64,000 bases of DNA, taken from NCBI GenBank assembly GCA_021816625.1, contig JAKAXM010000002.1, positions 1,270 through 65,269 on the forward strand. Reading direction: 5' to 3'. Shown here piece by piece: positions 38,923 to 47,517 of the stretch. This DNA comes from Pseudomonadota bacterium (GTDB taxonomy: Bacteria; Pseudomonadota; Gammaproteobacteria; Acidiferrobacterales; Acidiferrobacteraceae). Numbering within the stretch: the first letter of the stretch is position 1; every line of letters starts with the position of its first letter. The notes below the pieces were generated by a model. That model searched no databases, had not been told where the DNA came from, and saw nothing but the letters and a program-made list of their open reading frames with translations. The translations under genes were made by a program, and so were the position numbers.

Positions 38923-39416
38923 TGGAGACCATTGCGCCCTCGGCGGGGGGGCCTGGGACCTACGGAGGCCAGGTCCTGCGGTACGCGGGGTTCTGGAGGA
39001 GGCTTGCTGCCGACCTCATAGACAACCTCGTACTGTTGCCGGTGATGTCCTTCCTGGCGCCGACCGAGTGGCCGGCGCGGCCCAGCCTGGGGACACTCAC
39101 GCGGGCCCTGGGGGCCCACCCCGTCCATCAGCTGTTGGGTTTGCTGGCCGGTCTCGCATACAGCATATTCTTTTGGATAAAATTTTTGGGGACACCGGGG
39201 AAGCTGCTGATGGGCTGCCGCTTGGTCGACGCAAGCACCCTCGGTCCCCTGAGCGTGCGCCAGAGCCTTGTACGCAACCTCGGCTATCTGGTTTCGTATG
39301 CGACACTGGGTCTTGGTTTCCTGTGGATCGCGTGGGACAAAAGAAAGCAGGGCCTTCCTGACAAAATGGCCGGATCCCTCGTGCTTTACGTGGGTCCCGG
39401 GACAAGGCCTGGGTAA
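38922..39416 (+). CDS. RDD-family membrane protein
   Basis: A 164-residue integral membrane protein with about three hydrophobic segments. The RDD signature is present as FWRRLAADLIDNLVLLP near the N-terminus, followed by GTPGKLLMGCRLVDA. The ATG overlaps the ubiE stop by one base. Function of the family is unclear; some are Na+/H+ antiporters. Lying between ubiE and ubiJ may be incidental. Confidence 0.85.
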   Translation: METIAPSAGGPGTYGGQVLRYAGFWRRLAADLIDNLVLLPVMSFLAPTEWPARPSLGTLTRALGAHPVHQLLGLLAGLAYSIFFWIKFLGTPGKLLMGCRLVDASTLGPLSVRQSLVRNLGYLVSYATLGLGFLWIAWDKRKQGLPDKMAGSLVLYVGPGTRPG

Positions 39417-39418
39417 CC

Positions 39419-40021
39419 ATGGATGTCTTGCTGCGGGCAATAGAGCACACCCTGAATCTGCCGCTGCGCCTCGACCCCGCCGCCCGCGCGGGGCTTGAGC
39501 CCTTGCGCGGGCGCGTCGTGCGCATCGCGCTGACAGCGCCCGTTATAGCCTTCGATCTCGTATTTGGGCCGGACCGCGTCCAGGTCCGTCCCCCGGAGGG
39601 ATCCTACAGTATCGCCATTCGGGGATCTTTGAGCCAACTCGCCGCACTCGCGCGCGCCCGCCCGGAGGACACCCAAAAGGTGGCGGCCTCGGGACTCAAG
39701 ATGGAAGGAGAGATCGATGTGGCGCTGGCGGTCAAACGGTTTTTCGAGGCCGCCCGGCCCGACTGGGAGGAAATGCTGGCGCGGGCCTTTGGCGACATAG
39801 CGGGCCATCAGCTGGCGCGCAGCGTCAAGGGCCTAGGCCGTTTCCTGACTTACGCCACAAACCAGATCGCCGGCAATGCCGTGACTTTCCTGCAAGACGA
39901 AACCCATAGCCTTCCGCGGCCTTGGGAAGTCGATCAATTTCTGAGCGCTGTCGATACCCTCCGGGACGACGCAGGACGGCTCGAGGATAGACTCCGGCGC
40001 CTGAAGGCCCGCGGATGCTGA
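39419..40021 (+). CDS. ubiJ: Ubiquinone synthesis accessory protein UbiJ (SCP2 domain)
   Basis: UbiJ has an SCP2 lipid-binding domain and organises the soluble Ubi metabolon, holding hydrophobic intermediates. The N-terminal half (residues 5-115) fits SCP2, and the C-terminal half has a helical tail with LARSVKGLGRFLTYA and a coiled-coil end LRDDAGRLEDRLRRL. It lies between ubiE and ubiB as in E. coli and overlaps ubiB by 7 bases. Confidence 0.9.
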   Translation: MDVLLRAIEHTLNLPLRLDPAARAGLEPLRGRVVRIALTAPVIAFDLVFGPDRVQVRPPEGSYSIAIRGSLSQLAALARARPEDTQKVAASGLKMEGEIDVALAVKRFFEAARPDWEEMLARAFGDIAGHQLARSVKGLGRFLTYATNQIAGNAVTFLQDETHSLPRPWEVDQFLSAVDTLRDDAGRLEDRLRRLKARGC

Positions 40022-41679
40022 CCTTTGGCCGGACGCGGCGTTTGCTCCGGATCACGTCCGTCTTCATCGCCCACGGCTTGGACGAGTTCGTGGCCAATCT
40101 GCACCTTTTCAGGCTCTACGCCTACGCCCTGCGACTGGCACCGTGGCGCTTCGGCAAACGGGCCCAGGCCCCGCGTGGCGAGCGACTGCGGCTTGCCCTC
40201 GAGGAACTGGGGCCCATATTCATAAAATTCGGGCAGATGCTGTCGACGCGGCCCGACCTGATCCCCGACGATATCGTCGTCGAATTGAGCCGCCTACAGG
40301 ACCGAGTGCCACCGTTTCCCAGTGCGCAGGCGGTAGCGCTTATCGAGGCCGCGTACGGGACCTCGATCAACGAGGCCTTTCTGACGTTCGATGCCACGCC
40401 GGTCGCGTCGGCGTCGGTGGCGCAGGTCCACTTTGCGACCCTCCATGACGGCACGGAGGTGGCGGTCAAGGTGCTGCGCCCGGGGATAGAGGTCATCCTG
40501 CGCCGCGACCTGGCGCTTCTGCAGACACTCGCCCACCTGGCCGTACGCTATTGGCCGGATGCCCGCCGACTGCGCCCATTAGAAGTGGTACGCGAGTACG
40601 AGAAGATCGTCTACGACGAGATGGACCTAGCCCACGAGGCGGCGAACGCAAGCCAGCTGCGCACGAACTTCAAAGACTCGTCGCTACTCTATGTGCCCAA
40701 GGTCTTCTGGGATTACACCCGGCGTACGGTCATGGTGATGGAACGGATATCGGGGGTGCCGATATCAAACCGTGAGGCCCTGCTGGCCAACGGTGTCGAC
40801 CTGCGCAAACTGGCCCACAACGGCGTGGAGATATTTTTTACGCAGGCCTTCCGCGACGGGTTCTTTCATGCCGACATGCACCCGGGGAATATCTTCGTTT
40901 CCTTCTCCGGCCAGTACCGGGCGGTCGATTTCGGCATCATGGGAACCTTGAGCGCCGAGGATAAATACTATCTTGCGGAAAACATCCTGGGCTTCCTAAA
41001 CCGCGATTACCGGAGCATTGCCGAGGCCCATGTGCGTGCCGGCTGGGTTCCAAAGGAGACACGGGTCGACGAGCTCGAAGGCGCCATCCGCACGGTCTGC
41101 GAACCGATCTTTGCAAAACCTATCAAGGATATCTCCTTTGGACGGTTGCTTTTGAACCTCTTCCAGACCGCGCGCCGCTTCAACATGGAGGTGCAGCCTC
41201 AGTTGGTGCTCCTCCAGAAAACCTTGTTCAACATCGAGGGGCTGGGGCGGCGGCTCTACCCGGATCTTGATCTTTGGATCACGGCCAAGCCGTTTCTCGA
41301 ACGCTGGATGCGCGAGCAACTCGGGCCGAAGGCGATCTGGAGCGCGGTCAAGAAGGAATACCCGAACTGGATTCACGTGCTCCCGGAGATACCCCGCTAT
41401 CTGGGGGCCACCTTGAAACAGGCCAAAGATGGGGAACTCACGGTGCGGGGTCGGTCAGGAGAGATCGAGCGGCTGGCGCAAGACATGCGCGTCCGGCACC
41501 GGCGCATCATGATCGGTCTGTTCGGGGCCATGCTCGCAGCGACCGGGGCGGGGATCTTTGGTGTGACGCACGAGGCTTTTGTGGCCCGTTATCTTGACCT
41601 GATCGAGATCGTGGTCGCAGTCCCCGGCGTGGCGCTGCTCACGTGGTCGTTGTTCGATCTGGGTCGCAGACCGGAGTAG
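40015..41679 (+). CDS. ubiB: Ubiquinone synthesis ATPase UbiB
   Basis: UbiB belongs to the atypical kinase family (COQ8/ADCK) and uses ATP to support extraction of ubiquinone precursors from the membrane. The KxGQ motif is present as IFIKFGQMLSTRPDLIP. The Ala-rich loop is ATPVASASVAQVH, and the catalytic region is HADMHPGNIFV followed by VDFGIMG. Two hydrophobic helices at the C-terminus (about 498-545) anchor it. At 554 aa it is full length. Confidence 0.96.
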   Translation: MLTFGRTRRLLRITSVFIAHGLDEFVANLHLFRLYAYALRLAPWRFGKRAQAPRGERLRLALEELGPIFIKFGQMLSTRPDLIPDDIVVELSRLQDRVPPFPSAQAVALIEAAYGTSINEAFLTFDATPVASASVAQVHFATLHDGTEVAVKVLRPGIEVILRRDLALLQTLAHLAVRYWPDARRLRPLEVVREYEKIVYDEMDLAHEAANASQLRTNFKDSSLLYVPKVFWDYTRRTVMVMERISGVPISNREALLANGVDLRKLAHNGVEIFFTQAFRDGFFHADMHPGNIFVSFSGQYRAVDFGIMGTLSAEDKYYLAENILGFLNRDYRSIAEAHVRAGWVPKETRVDELEGAIRTVCEPIFAKPIKDISFGRLLLNLFQTARRFNMEVQPQLVLLQKTLFNIEGLGRRLYPDLDLWITAKPFLERWMREQLGPKAIWSAVKKEYPNWIHVLPEIPRYLGATLKQAKDGELTVRGRSGEIERLAQDMRVRHRRIMIGLFGAMLAATGAGIFGVTHEAFVARYLDLIEIVVAVPGVALLTWSLFDLGRRPE

Positions 41680-41756
41680 GGCGGCCCCCAGCCAGCCACC
41701 GGGGCCTTGAGTACCGACGGGACGGCAGTGCCTGCGGCAAAGCCAAGCCTGCGCCC

Positions 41757-42233
41757 CTAACCCCAATCCAGCCGTTTGGTGAAGTTCGCGACACTCGGAC
41801 GCTCCTCATAGCCCAGCGATGGATAGAAACCGCGGCGATAGGAGTCACGTTCGCGACTGTTTAAGACGCTGATACGGAAACACTTGCGCGCGACGGCCTC
41901 CGTTTCGATGGCCGCCATGAGGCGCTTGCCTACGCCCCGATTGCGGGCCTCGGCGATCACGAATAGCTCGGTGACATACAGTTCGCGACCCGCAAACAAC
42001 AAGTGCGTCACAATCTCCCCGTGCACATAGCCGACGACCGTCCGGTCATGGTCGGCGACCAGCAAAAGCGCGTTGTCTTCGACGATGAGGGCCGCTAGGC
42101 GCTGACCGAGCGTGCTGCCGTCCGCCTTGAAGGCCGGGTTCCAGCCTAATTCCCGGTGCAAGTGCATGACACCGGGGAGATCGGATCGTTGCAGGGGTCG
42201 AATCTGTACCGACAAGGCGTCCTGCGCGGTCAT
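41757..42233 (-). CDS. GNAT-family N-acetyltransferase
   Basis: A 158-residue acetyltransferase-like protein with the acetyl-CoA motif (VTELFVIAEARNRGVGKRLM; Q/RxxGxG/A as RNRGVG) in its middle. Substrate is unknown. It is 4 bases after the ctpA stop and on the same strand, so it may be read with ctpA. Its end lies about 77 bases from the convergent ubiB. Confidence 0.88.
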   Translation of the reverse strand: MTAQDALSVQIRPLQRSDLPGVMHLHRELGWNPAFKADGSTLGQRLAALIVEDNALLLVADHDRTVVGYVHGEIVTHLLFAGRELYVTELFVIAEARNRGVGKRLMAAIETEAVARKCFRISVLNSRERDSYRRGFYPSLGYEERPSVANFTKRLDWG

Positions 42234-42237
42234 ATCA

Positions 42238-43563
42238 TCATCCTCTGATTTGACGGAATACGGTTATCCCTTTCAAAAGGTCGAAGGCCTGGCGCAACTG
42301 ATAATCTTCGTCCAGGAGCTTACGGGTCGTCGGCGCGAGCGTGGCGCGCTTGGGTGCAGCCGGGCCCGGGTTAGGGTTGGAGAGATGCCCGGGTAGGCTG
42401 GTCTCGCGCAGGAAGGGGGTTGCATGCCGGGCAACGAGCTTGGCCTCGTGGACGACAATATTAGGTATTATGCCAAGATTCTGGATGGAGCGGCCATTGG
42501 GGGTGAAGTACCGGGCGGTGGTGAGCCGTAGCGCGCCGCCGTTACCCATGGGCATGATGGTCTGCACGCTACCCTTACCGAACGTGCGCGTACCCATGAC
42601 GATCGCCCGGCGATCGTCCTGCAAGGCCCCCGCGACGATCTCCGCTGCCGATGCCGAACCGCCGTTGACGAGGACCACCATCGGGGCGCCGCGTAAAAGA
42701 TCGGGCCCATGGGCACGAAAGACCACGTCGGAGCTGGGGATGCGGCCGCGGGTGCTTACGATGACGCCACTGTTCAAAAAGTCGTCACAGACCGCAACGG
42801 CTGCGTTCAATACCCCGCCCGGATTGTCGCGCAGGTCCAGCACGAGCCCCTTGAGCTTACCGCCATTTTGGGCGCTGAGGTGCACGAGCCCCCGCGTAAC
42901 CGCCTTGCCGGTGTCCCCTTGAAACTCGGAGATGCGCAGATAACCGTAACCGGGCGCAAGCAGCTGGGTGGTGACACTATGGATCTTGATGATCTGGCGG
43001 TCGAGGTGGAAGGTCAGCGGATGGGCGTTGCCCTTCCGAAGGACGGTGAGGGTAACACGGGAGCCGGGCCGGCCGCGTAGCAGATGCACCGCCTTACGCA
43101 AGGACAAGCCCTGGATGAAGGTGCCGTTGATTCGCACGATGAGGTCGCCGGGGCGGATGCCCGCGCGCGCCCCCGGCGTACCGTGGATCGGAGTGACAAC
43201 CTTCAGGAAGCCCTTGTATTCGGTGACCTCGAGCCCGACACCCCCAAAGCGGCCCGTGGTGTCCACCTGGAGATGGCGGTACTGCCGGGGATCTAGGTAC
43301 TGGGAGTGCGGATCGAGGTTGTCGACCATACCCCGCAGCGCATTATCGATCAGTGTGCGGCTGCTAACGGGGACGACATATTCGGCCTTGACGATATTGA
43401 AAACCTCGGCGAAGGTACGCAGTTCCTTCAGGGGGAGATGGGCGAGCGCGGCCTTTTGGTGGGCAGCGCGATCGGCCTGCACGGCGCGTTCGACCGTGAG
43501 ACCGGCACCCAGGAACACCCCCGTCAACAGGATGAGTGCGTAGCGCGTGAGGCTTTTCTTCAT
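42238..43563 (-). CDS. ctpA: Carboxy-terminal processing protease CtpA (S41 family)
   Basis: A periplasmic serine protease that trims exported proteins and, in several bacteria, peptidoglycan hydrolases. It has an N-terminal signal/anchor (MKKSLTRYALILL..), a PDZ domain (about residues 90-175, beginning GRFGGVGLEV), and the S41 core with catalytic serine in NGGSASAAEIVAGAL and lysine in RTFGKGSVQT. ATG 43563 has a GGGAGACGG upstream; a longer in-frame extension to 43977 overlaps the EnvC-like gene and is rejected. It follows the EnvC-like gene, a pairing common in proteobacteria. Confidence 0.94.
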   Translation of the reverse strand: MKKSLTRYALILLTGVFLGAGLTVERAVQADRAAHQKAALAHLPLKELRTFAEVFNIVKAEYVVPVSSRTLIDNALRGMVDNLDPHSQYLDPRQYRHLQVDTTGRFGGVGLEVTEYKGFLKVVTPIHGTPGARAGIRPGDLIVRINGTFIQGLSLRKAVHLLRGRPGSRVTLTVLRKGNAHPLTFHLDRQIIKIHSVTTQLLAPGYGYLRISEFQGDTGKAVTRGLVHLSAQNGGKLKGLVLDLRDNPGGVLNAAVAVCDDFLNSGVIVSTRGRIPSSDVVFRAHGPDLLRGAPMVVLVNGGSASAAEIVAGALQDDRRAIVMGTRTFGKGSVQTIMPMGNGGALRLTTARYFTPNGRSIQNLGIIPNIVVHEAKLVARHATPFLRETSLPGHLSNPNPGPAAPKRATLAPTTRKLLDEDYQLRQAFDLLKGITVFRQIRG

Positions 43564-43586
43564 AAGTACCGTCTCCCAAAACCCGC

Positions 43587-44738
43587 TTAATGTGCGAGCC
43601 AAATCAGAGGATTCAAAGGCTGGCCGTCGTGACTGATGTCGAAATAGAGTCCGGGCCGGGAAAAACCGCCGCTGTCGCCGACCGTGGCGATGGCCTCGCC
43701 GCCGCGGACCGTCTCGCCGACGCGCACGAGCAAGGCCTGATTGTGGCCATAGAGAGTCATATACCCATCGCCGTTCTGAAGTATTACCAACAAACCATAA
43801 CCACGCAACCAATTTGCGTAAACCACGCGACCGGAAAAGACCGCACGCACCGTCTCGCCTACGGGGCCGGGAATCACCACACCGCCCCAGCGCCCCAAGC
43901 CACCGGGCCCAAAGCCGCGCCGGATCGCCGCGTAGCGTGCCGGGATGGGCAAAGGAAGGCGGCCCCGGAAGCGCCAAAACGGTCCCTTGAGATCAGGGAT
44001 GCGGGCCGTGATCTTCGGCAGACGGCGCAGGCCGCGCAATAAGGCCTGCAGGCGGCGGGCACGGCGCTGCAGCGCTATGAGGTCTTGGCGCCCGTGATGG
44101 GCCTCTCCTGTAAGCCGACGCACGATGCGGGCTCGGCGCGAAAGCGCGGCATCGAGCTTGGCCTCTTGCGCCGCCTCGGTCGCCACGAGGATCTTGAGCC
44201 TGTGTCTCTTAAGAGACAGGGCGGCGGCGACCTTGGCGAGATCCGAGGCCGTCTTATGGACGGCGCGCAACCGGTGGACGCGAGCGCGGAGGACGTAGCC
44301 GTAATAGGTCATCATGCGCGCTACGAACTGCGGGCTCTGGCCGGCAAAAAAGAGCCGAACGGGGCCGCCCTGGCTGCTCTCATAGGCGGCCACCGCCTGA
44401 CGCGCCAGCATGCGGCGCTCCTTCCGTTCGCGGACCTGCAAGGCGGCCTGTCGCGCCTGCAACGCGTTGGCGGCCGCCTGCACGCGGCGCTCGCGGGCCT
44501 TGAGGCGGACTACCGCACGGCCGGCACGGGCCACGCGATCCTCGGCTAGCCGCAAGGCGTTTTCGGCCTGGCTGCGGTCACGCAGGGTGCGGTCGAGACC
44601 CCGCTGCAGGGCAGCTTCCTGGGCCCGTAGGGCCTGTAACTCGCTCTGCGCGTCGGCATGAGCCGGGCCTCCCCACAGGCCGCCCAGCAGGATCGCTGCG
44701 AGCCATGTTCCGGTAAACCGCTTGCGGGGCTTGGTCAC
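43587..44738 (-). CDS. EnvC-like murein hydrolase activator with degenerate LytM domain
   Basis: After a signal peptide (MTKPRKRFTG.. to AHA) comes a long coiled coil (about residues 30-240) and a C-terminal M23/LytM domain (about 270-383). EnvC activates the amidases AmiA/AmiB at the septum. In the LytM domain the first zinc ligands (HxxxD) are replaced by a GRWGGVVI segment, while YGHN retains one histidine, so it is probably not an active endopeptidase but an activator as in E. coli. It lies between gpmI and ctpA, as is common. Symbol withheld because identity rests on domain layout. Confidence 0.88.
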   Translation of the reverse strand: MTKPRKRFTGTWLAAILLGGLWGGPAHADAQSELQALRAQEAALQRGLDRTLRDRSQAENALRLAEDRVARAGRAVVRLKARERRVQAAANALQARQAALQVRERKERRMLARQAVAAYESSQGGPVRLFFAGQSPQFVARMMTYYGYVLRARVHRLRAVHKTASDLAKVAAALSLKRHRLKILVATEAAQEAKLDAALSRRARIVRRLTGEAHHGRQDLIALQRRARRLQALLRGLRRLPKITARIPDLKGPFWRFRGRLPLPIPARYAAIRRGFGPGGLGRWGGVVIPGPVGETVRAVFSGRVVYANWLRGYGLLVILQNGDGYMTLYGHNQALLVRVGETVRGGEAIATVGDSGGFSRPGLYFDISHDGQPLNPLIWLAH

Positions 44739-44752
44739 GACCCATGGGCCCG

Positions 44753-46300
44753 TCAGACGATCTCGATCAGGGGCTGTCCGGTCATCTCCGATGGCACGCC
44801 GATGTTCAGGAGGCGCAGCATGGTCGGCGCGACATCCTCGAGCGAGCCCTGGGGACTCATGCGGGCCTCGCGCCCGATGTAGAGCAACGGGACCGGGTTG
44901 GTCGTGTGGGCCGTGTGAGCCTGGCCGCTATCTGCATCCCGCATCTGTTCGGCATTGCCATGATCGGCCGTGATGAGCATCTCGCCGCCCCGCGCCTGAA
45001 CCGCCGCGGCAATACGGGCGAGGCAGTCGTCGAGTGTCTCTATGGCGCGTACCGTCGCCGCAAAATCGCCCGTATGCCCCACCATGTCGGGGTTTGCGAA
45101 ATTACAAATGATCACGTCGTGCCGGCCGGCCGCGACCGCCCGGAGGATCTCCGCGGTGACCCCAGCCGCATTCATCTCGGGCTTGCAGTTGTAAGTGGGC
45201 ACGTCGGTTGGCGAGGGCACGAGCACTCGCTCCTCGCCCTCGAACGGGGTCTCTTCGCCGCCGTTGAAGAAGAAGGTCACATGGGCGTACTTCTCGGTTT
45301 CGGCAATACGCAATTGGCGCTTTCCTTGGTCGGCCAAATAGGAACCCAGGACATTGACGAGACGCGTCGCCGGAAAGGCCACCGGCACATTGAAGTCCGC
45401 CTGATATTCCGTGAGGCTCACAAACCGTGCGAGTGCGGGCCGCGCATCGCGCACAAAACCGTCGAACGTGGGGTCAACGAAAGGGCGACTGATTTGGCGT
45501 GCCCGGTCGGAGCGGAAATTCATGAAGACGACGACATCGCCGTCGTCGATCGCGCGCGGGGCCTCCCCCAGGGGGACGATAGCGGTCGCCTTGACGAACT
45601 CATCGCTCTCACCGCGCGCATAGGCCTGCGTTAAGGCCTCCATGGCGCTGGTCGAGCGGTACTCCGCGCGGCCTGTCGTGACGAGGTCGTAGGCGGCCTT
45701 GATGCGGGGCCAGCGATGATCACGATCCATGGCATAGTAACGGCCGATCACCGAGGCGATGCGCCCGCGGCCCAGGGTCGCGAACTTGGCCTCCATGGCA
45801 GCAAGCGACGCCCCCGCGCTTTGCGGCAGCGTATCCCGTCCATCCAGGAAGGCGTGCAGGAATACCTGACTCAAGCCGCGCGTTACGGCGAGCTCGACCA
45901 TGGCATGGATGTGGTCTTCGTGGCTGTGCACGCCCCCAGGGGACAAAAGGCCCAGGATGTGGAGGCTCTTGTGGCTGTCGCGCGCCAGATCCACAGCGTC
46001 GGTCAGGGTCTTGTTGGTGAAAAACATCCCCGAGGCAATCGCCCGATTGATGCGCGTATATTCCTGATAAACGACACGGCCCGCGCCCAGATTCAAGTGG
46101 CCCACCTCGGAGTTACCCATCTGCTTGGAGGGTAAGCCCACGGCGGCCTCCGAGGCCTGGATCAGGCCGTGGCGACCGGCGCTCCAGGCCCGATCCCACC
46201 AGGGCTTGCGCGCCGCGGCGATGGCGTTGTTTTCGGTCTGCTCACTATATCCCCAGCCGTCGAGGATAACGAGCACAAGAGGCTTCGGTGTAAAAGGCAT
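44753..46300 (-). CDS. gpmI: 2,3-bisphosphoglycerate-independent phosphoglycerate mutase
   Basis: Interconverts 3- and 2-phosphoglycerate using two Mn2+ and a phosphoserine intermediate. LVILDGWGYSE carries the first metal aspartate and GNSEVGHLNLGAGR the catalytic serine. C-terminal metal motifs include NFANPDMVGHTG and ADHGNAEQM. ATG 46300 (MPFTPKPL) is selected over an upstream in-frame start at 46348. The 515-residue length is normal. Divergent from the arsR-rhodanese operon. Confidence 0.96.
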   Translation of the reverse strand: MPFTPKPLVLVILDGWGYSEQTENNAIAAARKPWWDRAWSAGRHGLIQASEAAVGLPSKQMGNSEVGHLNLGAGRVVYQEYTRINRAIASGMFFTNKTLTDAVDLARDSHKSLHILGLLSPGGVHSHEDHIHAMVELAVTRGLSQVFLHAFLDGRDTLPQSAGASLAAMEAKFATLGRGRIASVIGRYYAMDRDHRWPRIKAAYDLVTTGRAEYRSTSAMEALTQAYARGESDEFVKATAIVPLGEAPRAIDDGDVVVFMNFRSDRARQISRPFVDPTFDGFVRDARPALARFVSLTEYQADFNVPVAFPATRLVNVLGSYLADQGKRQLRIAETEKYAHVTFFFNGGEETPFEGEERVLVPSPTDVPTYNCKPEMNAAGVTAEILRAVAAGRHDVIICNFANPDMVGHTGDFAATVRAIETLDDCLARIAAAVQARGGEMLITADHGNAEQMRDADSGQAHTAHTTNPVPLLYIGREARMSPQGSLEDVAPTMLRLLNIGVPSEMTGQPLIEIV

Positions 46301-46334
46301 GAAACGCGCTCCGGGCGGGACCCCGTTGTCCGGT

Positions 46335-46369
46335 CTTTCAAATCCCACTTATATTGTATAATGTTTCGC
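46335..46369 (+). promoter_or_regulatory. Promoter of the arsR-rhodanese operon
   Basis: TATAAT at 46357-46362 is a perfect -10. TTTCAA at about 46336-46341 is a possible -35 with slightly short spacing. Transcription would start near 46369. On the opposite strand the same AT-rich patch may also serve gpmI. Confidence 0.55.
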
Positions 46370-46382
46370 TTCGGGTGACAGC

Positions 46383-46408
46383 CGGCTGGCAAGGAGACTT
46401 GCCGGCCG
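46383..46408. promoter_or_regulatory. Eleven-bp inverted repeat with GAGA loop in the arsR leader
   Basis: CCGGCTGGCAAG and CTTGCCGGCCG form an eleven-pair stem (one G.U if RNA) closed by GAGA, a GNRA tetraloop. It lies about 15 bases after the predicted start of transcription and about 30 bases before arsR. It may be the ArsR operator as DNA or a stabilising 5' hairpin as RNA; the sequence cannot tell which. Confidence 0.55.
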
Positions 46409-46439
46409 CAACTCGTCCTTATGATTTAAGGGAGTCGAT

Positions 46440-46784
46440 ATGGTACCTTCTGAGATGATCCATCCTCTGGACGATATCCTCATCACGAACGAGGATGATA
46501 TTCAGATCGCGTCGCGAGCCCTGAAGGCCATCGCCCATCCGCTGCGCCTCAAGATCCTCTGCATACTAGGCGCCGCTACCGAGGTGAGTGTACAAGATAT
46601 CGTGGTCCAGGTGGGGACTTCGCAGAGTAATATCTCGCAACACCTATCCATTTTGCGGGACAAAGGCATACTGGCGCCACGCAAACACGCGAATAAGGTC
46701 TTCTACCGCATCGCGGATCCCCGCATTTTACAGTTGATCGGTGCCATGCGCATGGCATTTTGCACATTGCCCGACTCACGCTAA
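46440..46784 (+). CDS. ArsR-family repressor with two cysteines like SqrR/BigR persulfide sensors
   Basis: A 114-residue winged-helix regulator: HPLRLKILC, a helix-turn-helix TSQSNISQHLSILRDKG, and a wing NKVFYRI. It has exactly two cysteines, C41 at the end of alpha-2 (LKILC) and C108 near the C-terminus (AFCTL). These match the positions of the dithiol pair that forms persulfide or tetrasulfide bridges in SqrR and BigR. No arsenite or zinc-site motif (ELCVCDL) is seen. Next to it is a rhodanese, which supports sulfane sulfur sensing. The function is inferred. Confidence 0.85.
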   Translation: MVPSEMIHPLDDILITNEDDIQIASRALKAIAHPLRLKILCILGAATEVSVQDIVVQVGTSQSNISQHLSILRDKGILAPRKHANKVFYRIADPRILQLIGAMRMAFCTLPDSR

Positions 46785-46794
46785 GGGATAAGAC

Positions 46795-47208
46795 GTGGCC
46801 GCATTCGTTATCGCCCACTGGTACCTCTTTGTCGCTCTTATGATAGTAGGCGGCCTGCTCGTCGCCGGCCCGGCGATCGAGGCGAACTCCGGCGTGGGCC
46901 GGGTGACGAGCCAGGAGGCCGTGCAGATCATAAACCGCCAGACGGCCCTCGTGCTGGACGTTCGCGAACCTCAGGAATTCCAGACGGGGCACATTGCGCG
47001 GGCGGTCAATATCCCGCTCGGACAGGTCGCCGCGCGCGCCCAGGAGCTCAAGAAATACAAAGATAAGCCGGTAATCGTGGTCTGCGCGAGCGGGGCGCGT
47101 TCGGCCCGCGCCGCAAGCCTGCTGCACAAAGAGGGATTCACAGACGTCCGCAACCTGGCCGGCGGCATCAAGGCCTGGCGCGACCTAAACCTTCCCACCG
47201 TATCGTAG
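46795..47208 (+). CDS. Membrane-anchored rhodanese-domain sulfurtransferase
   Basis: A 137-residue protein with one N-terminal hydrophobic segment (residues 4-27), then a rhodanese domain with VLDVREPQEFQTGHI and the active-site loop VVCASGARSARAA, C97 being the persulfide-carrying cysteine. It moves sulfane sulfur between thiols; acceptors are unknown. It is 10 bases after arsR and 6 bases before grxC, in an operon seen in many gammaproteobacteria as rhodanese-grxC-secB-gpsA. Confidence 0.92.
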   Translation: MAAFVIAHWYLFVALMIVGGLLVAGPAIEANSGVGRVTSQEAVQIINRQTALVLDVREPQEFQTGHIARAVNIPLGQVAARAQELKKYKDKPVIVVCASGARSARAASLLHKEGFTDVRNLAGGIKAWRDLNLPTVS

Positions 47209-47214
47209 GTCCTT

Positions 47215-47472
47215 ATGGCATCCGTCTTGATGTACACTACGCAGGCTTGCCCCTATTGTCAGATGGCGACGCGCCTGCTCGAACAAAAGGGCGTCGCCGT
47301 TGAAAAGGTCCGCGTGGACACGGAACCCGCGCGGCGTCAGGAAATGATCCAGCGGGCGCACGGGGCCAAGACCGTGCCCCAAATCTTCATAGGCGACCGT
47401 CACGTGGGCGGCTACCGCGAACTGGCGCAACTTGAGGCCAGGGGCGAATTGAACCGCTTACTCGGCTTATAG
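47215..47472 (+). CDS. grxC: Glutaredoxin 3
   Basis: An 85-residue thioredoxin-fold protein with the dithiol C12-PY-C15 and cis-proline motif KTVPQIFIGDRHVGGYREL. It reduces disulfides and glutathione mixed disulfides using glutathione. Full length for the class. Confidence 0.95.
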   Translation: MASVLMYTTQACPYCQMATRLLEQKGVAVEKVRVDTEPARRQEMIQRAHGAKTVPQIFIGDRHVGGYRELAQLEARGELNRLLGL

Positions 47473-47517
47473 CAAGTCGTCCGGTTTATCAGAAACTTCA
47501 GAAAGGGAGAGGCCTTC

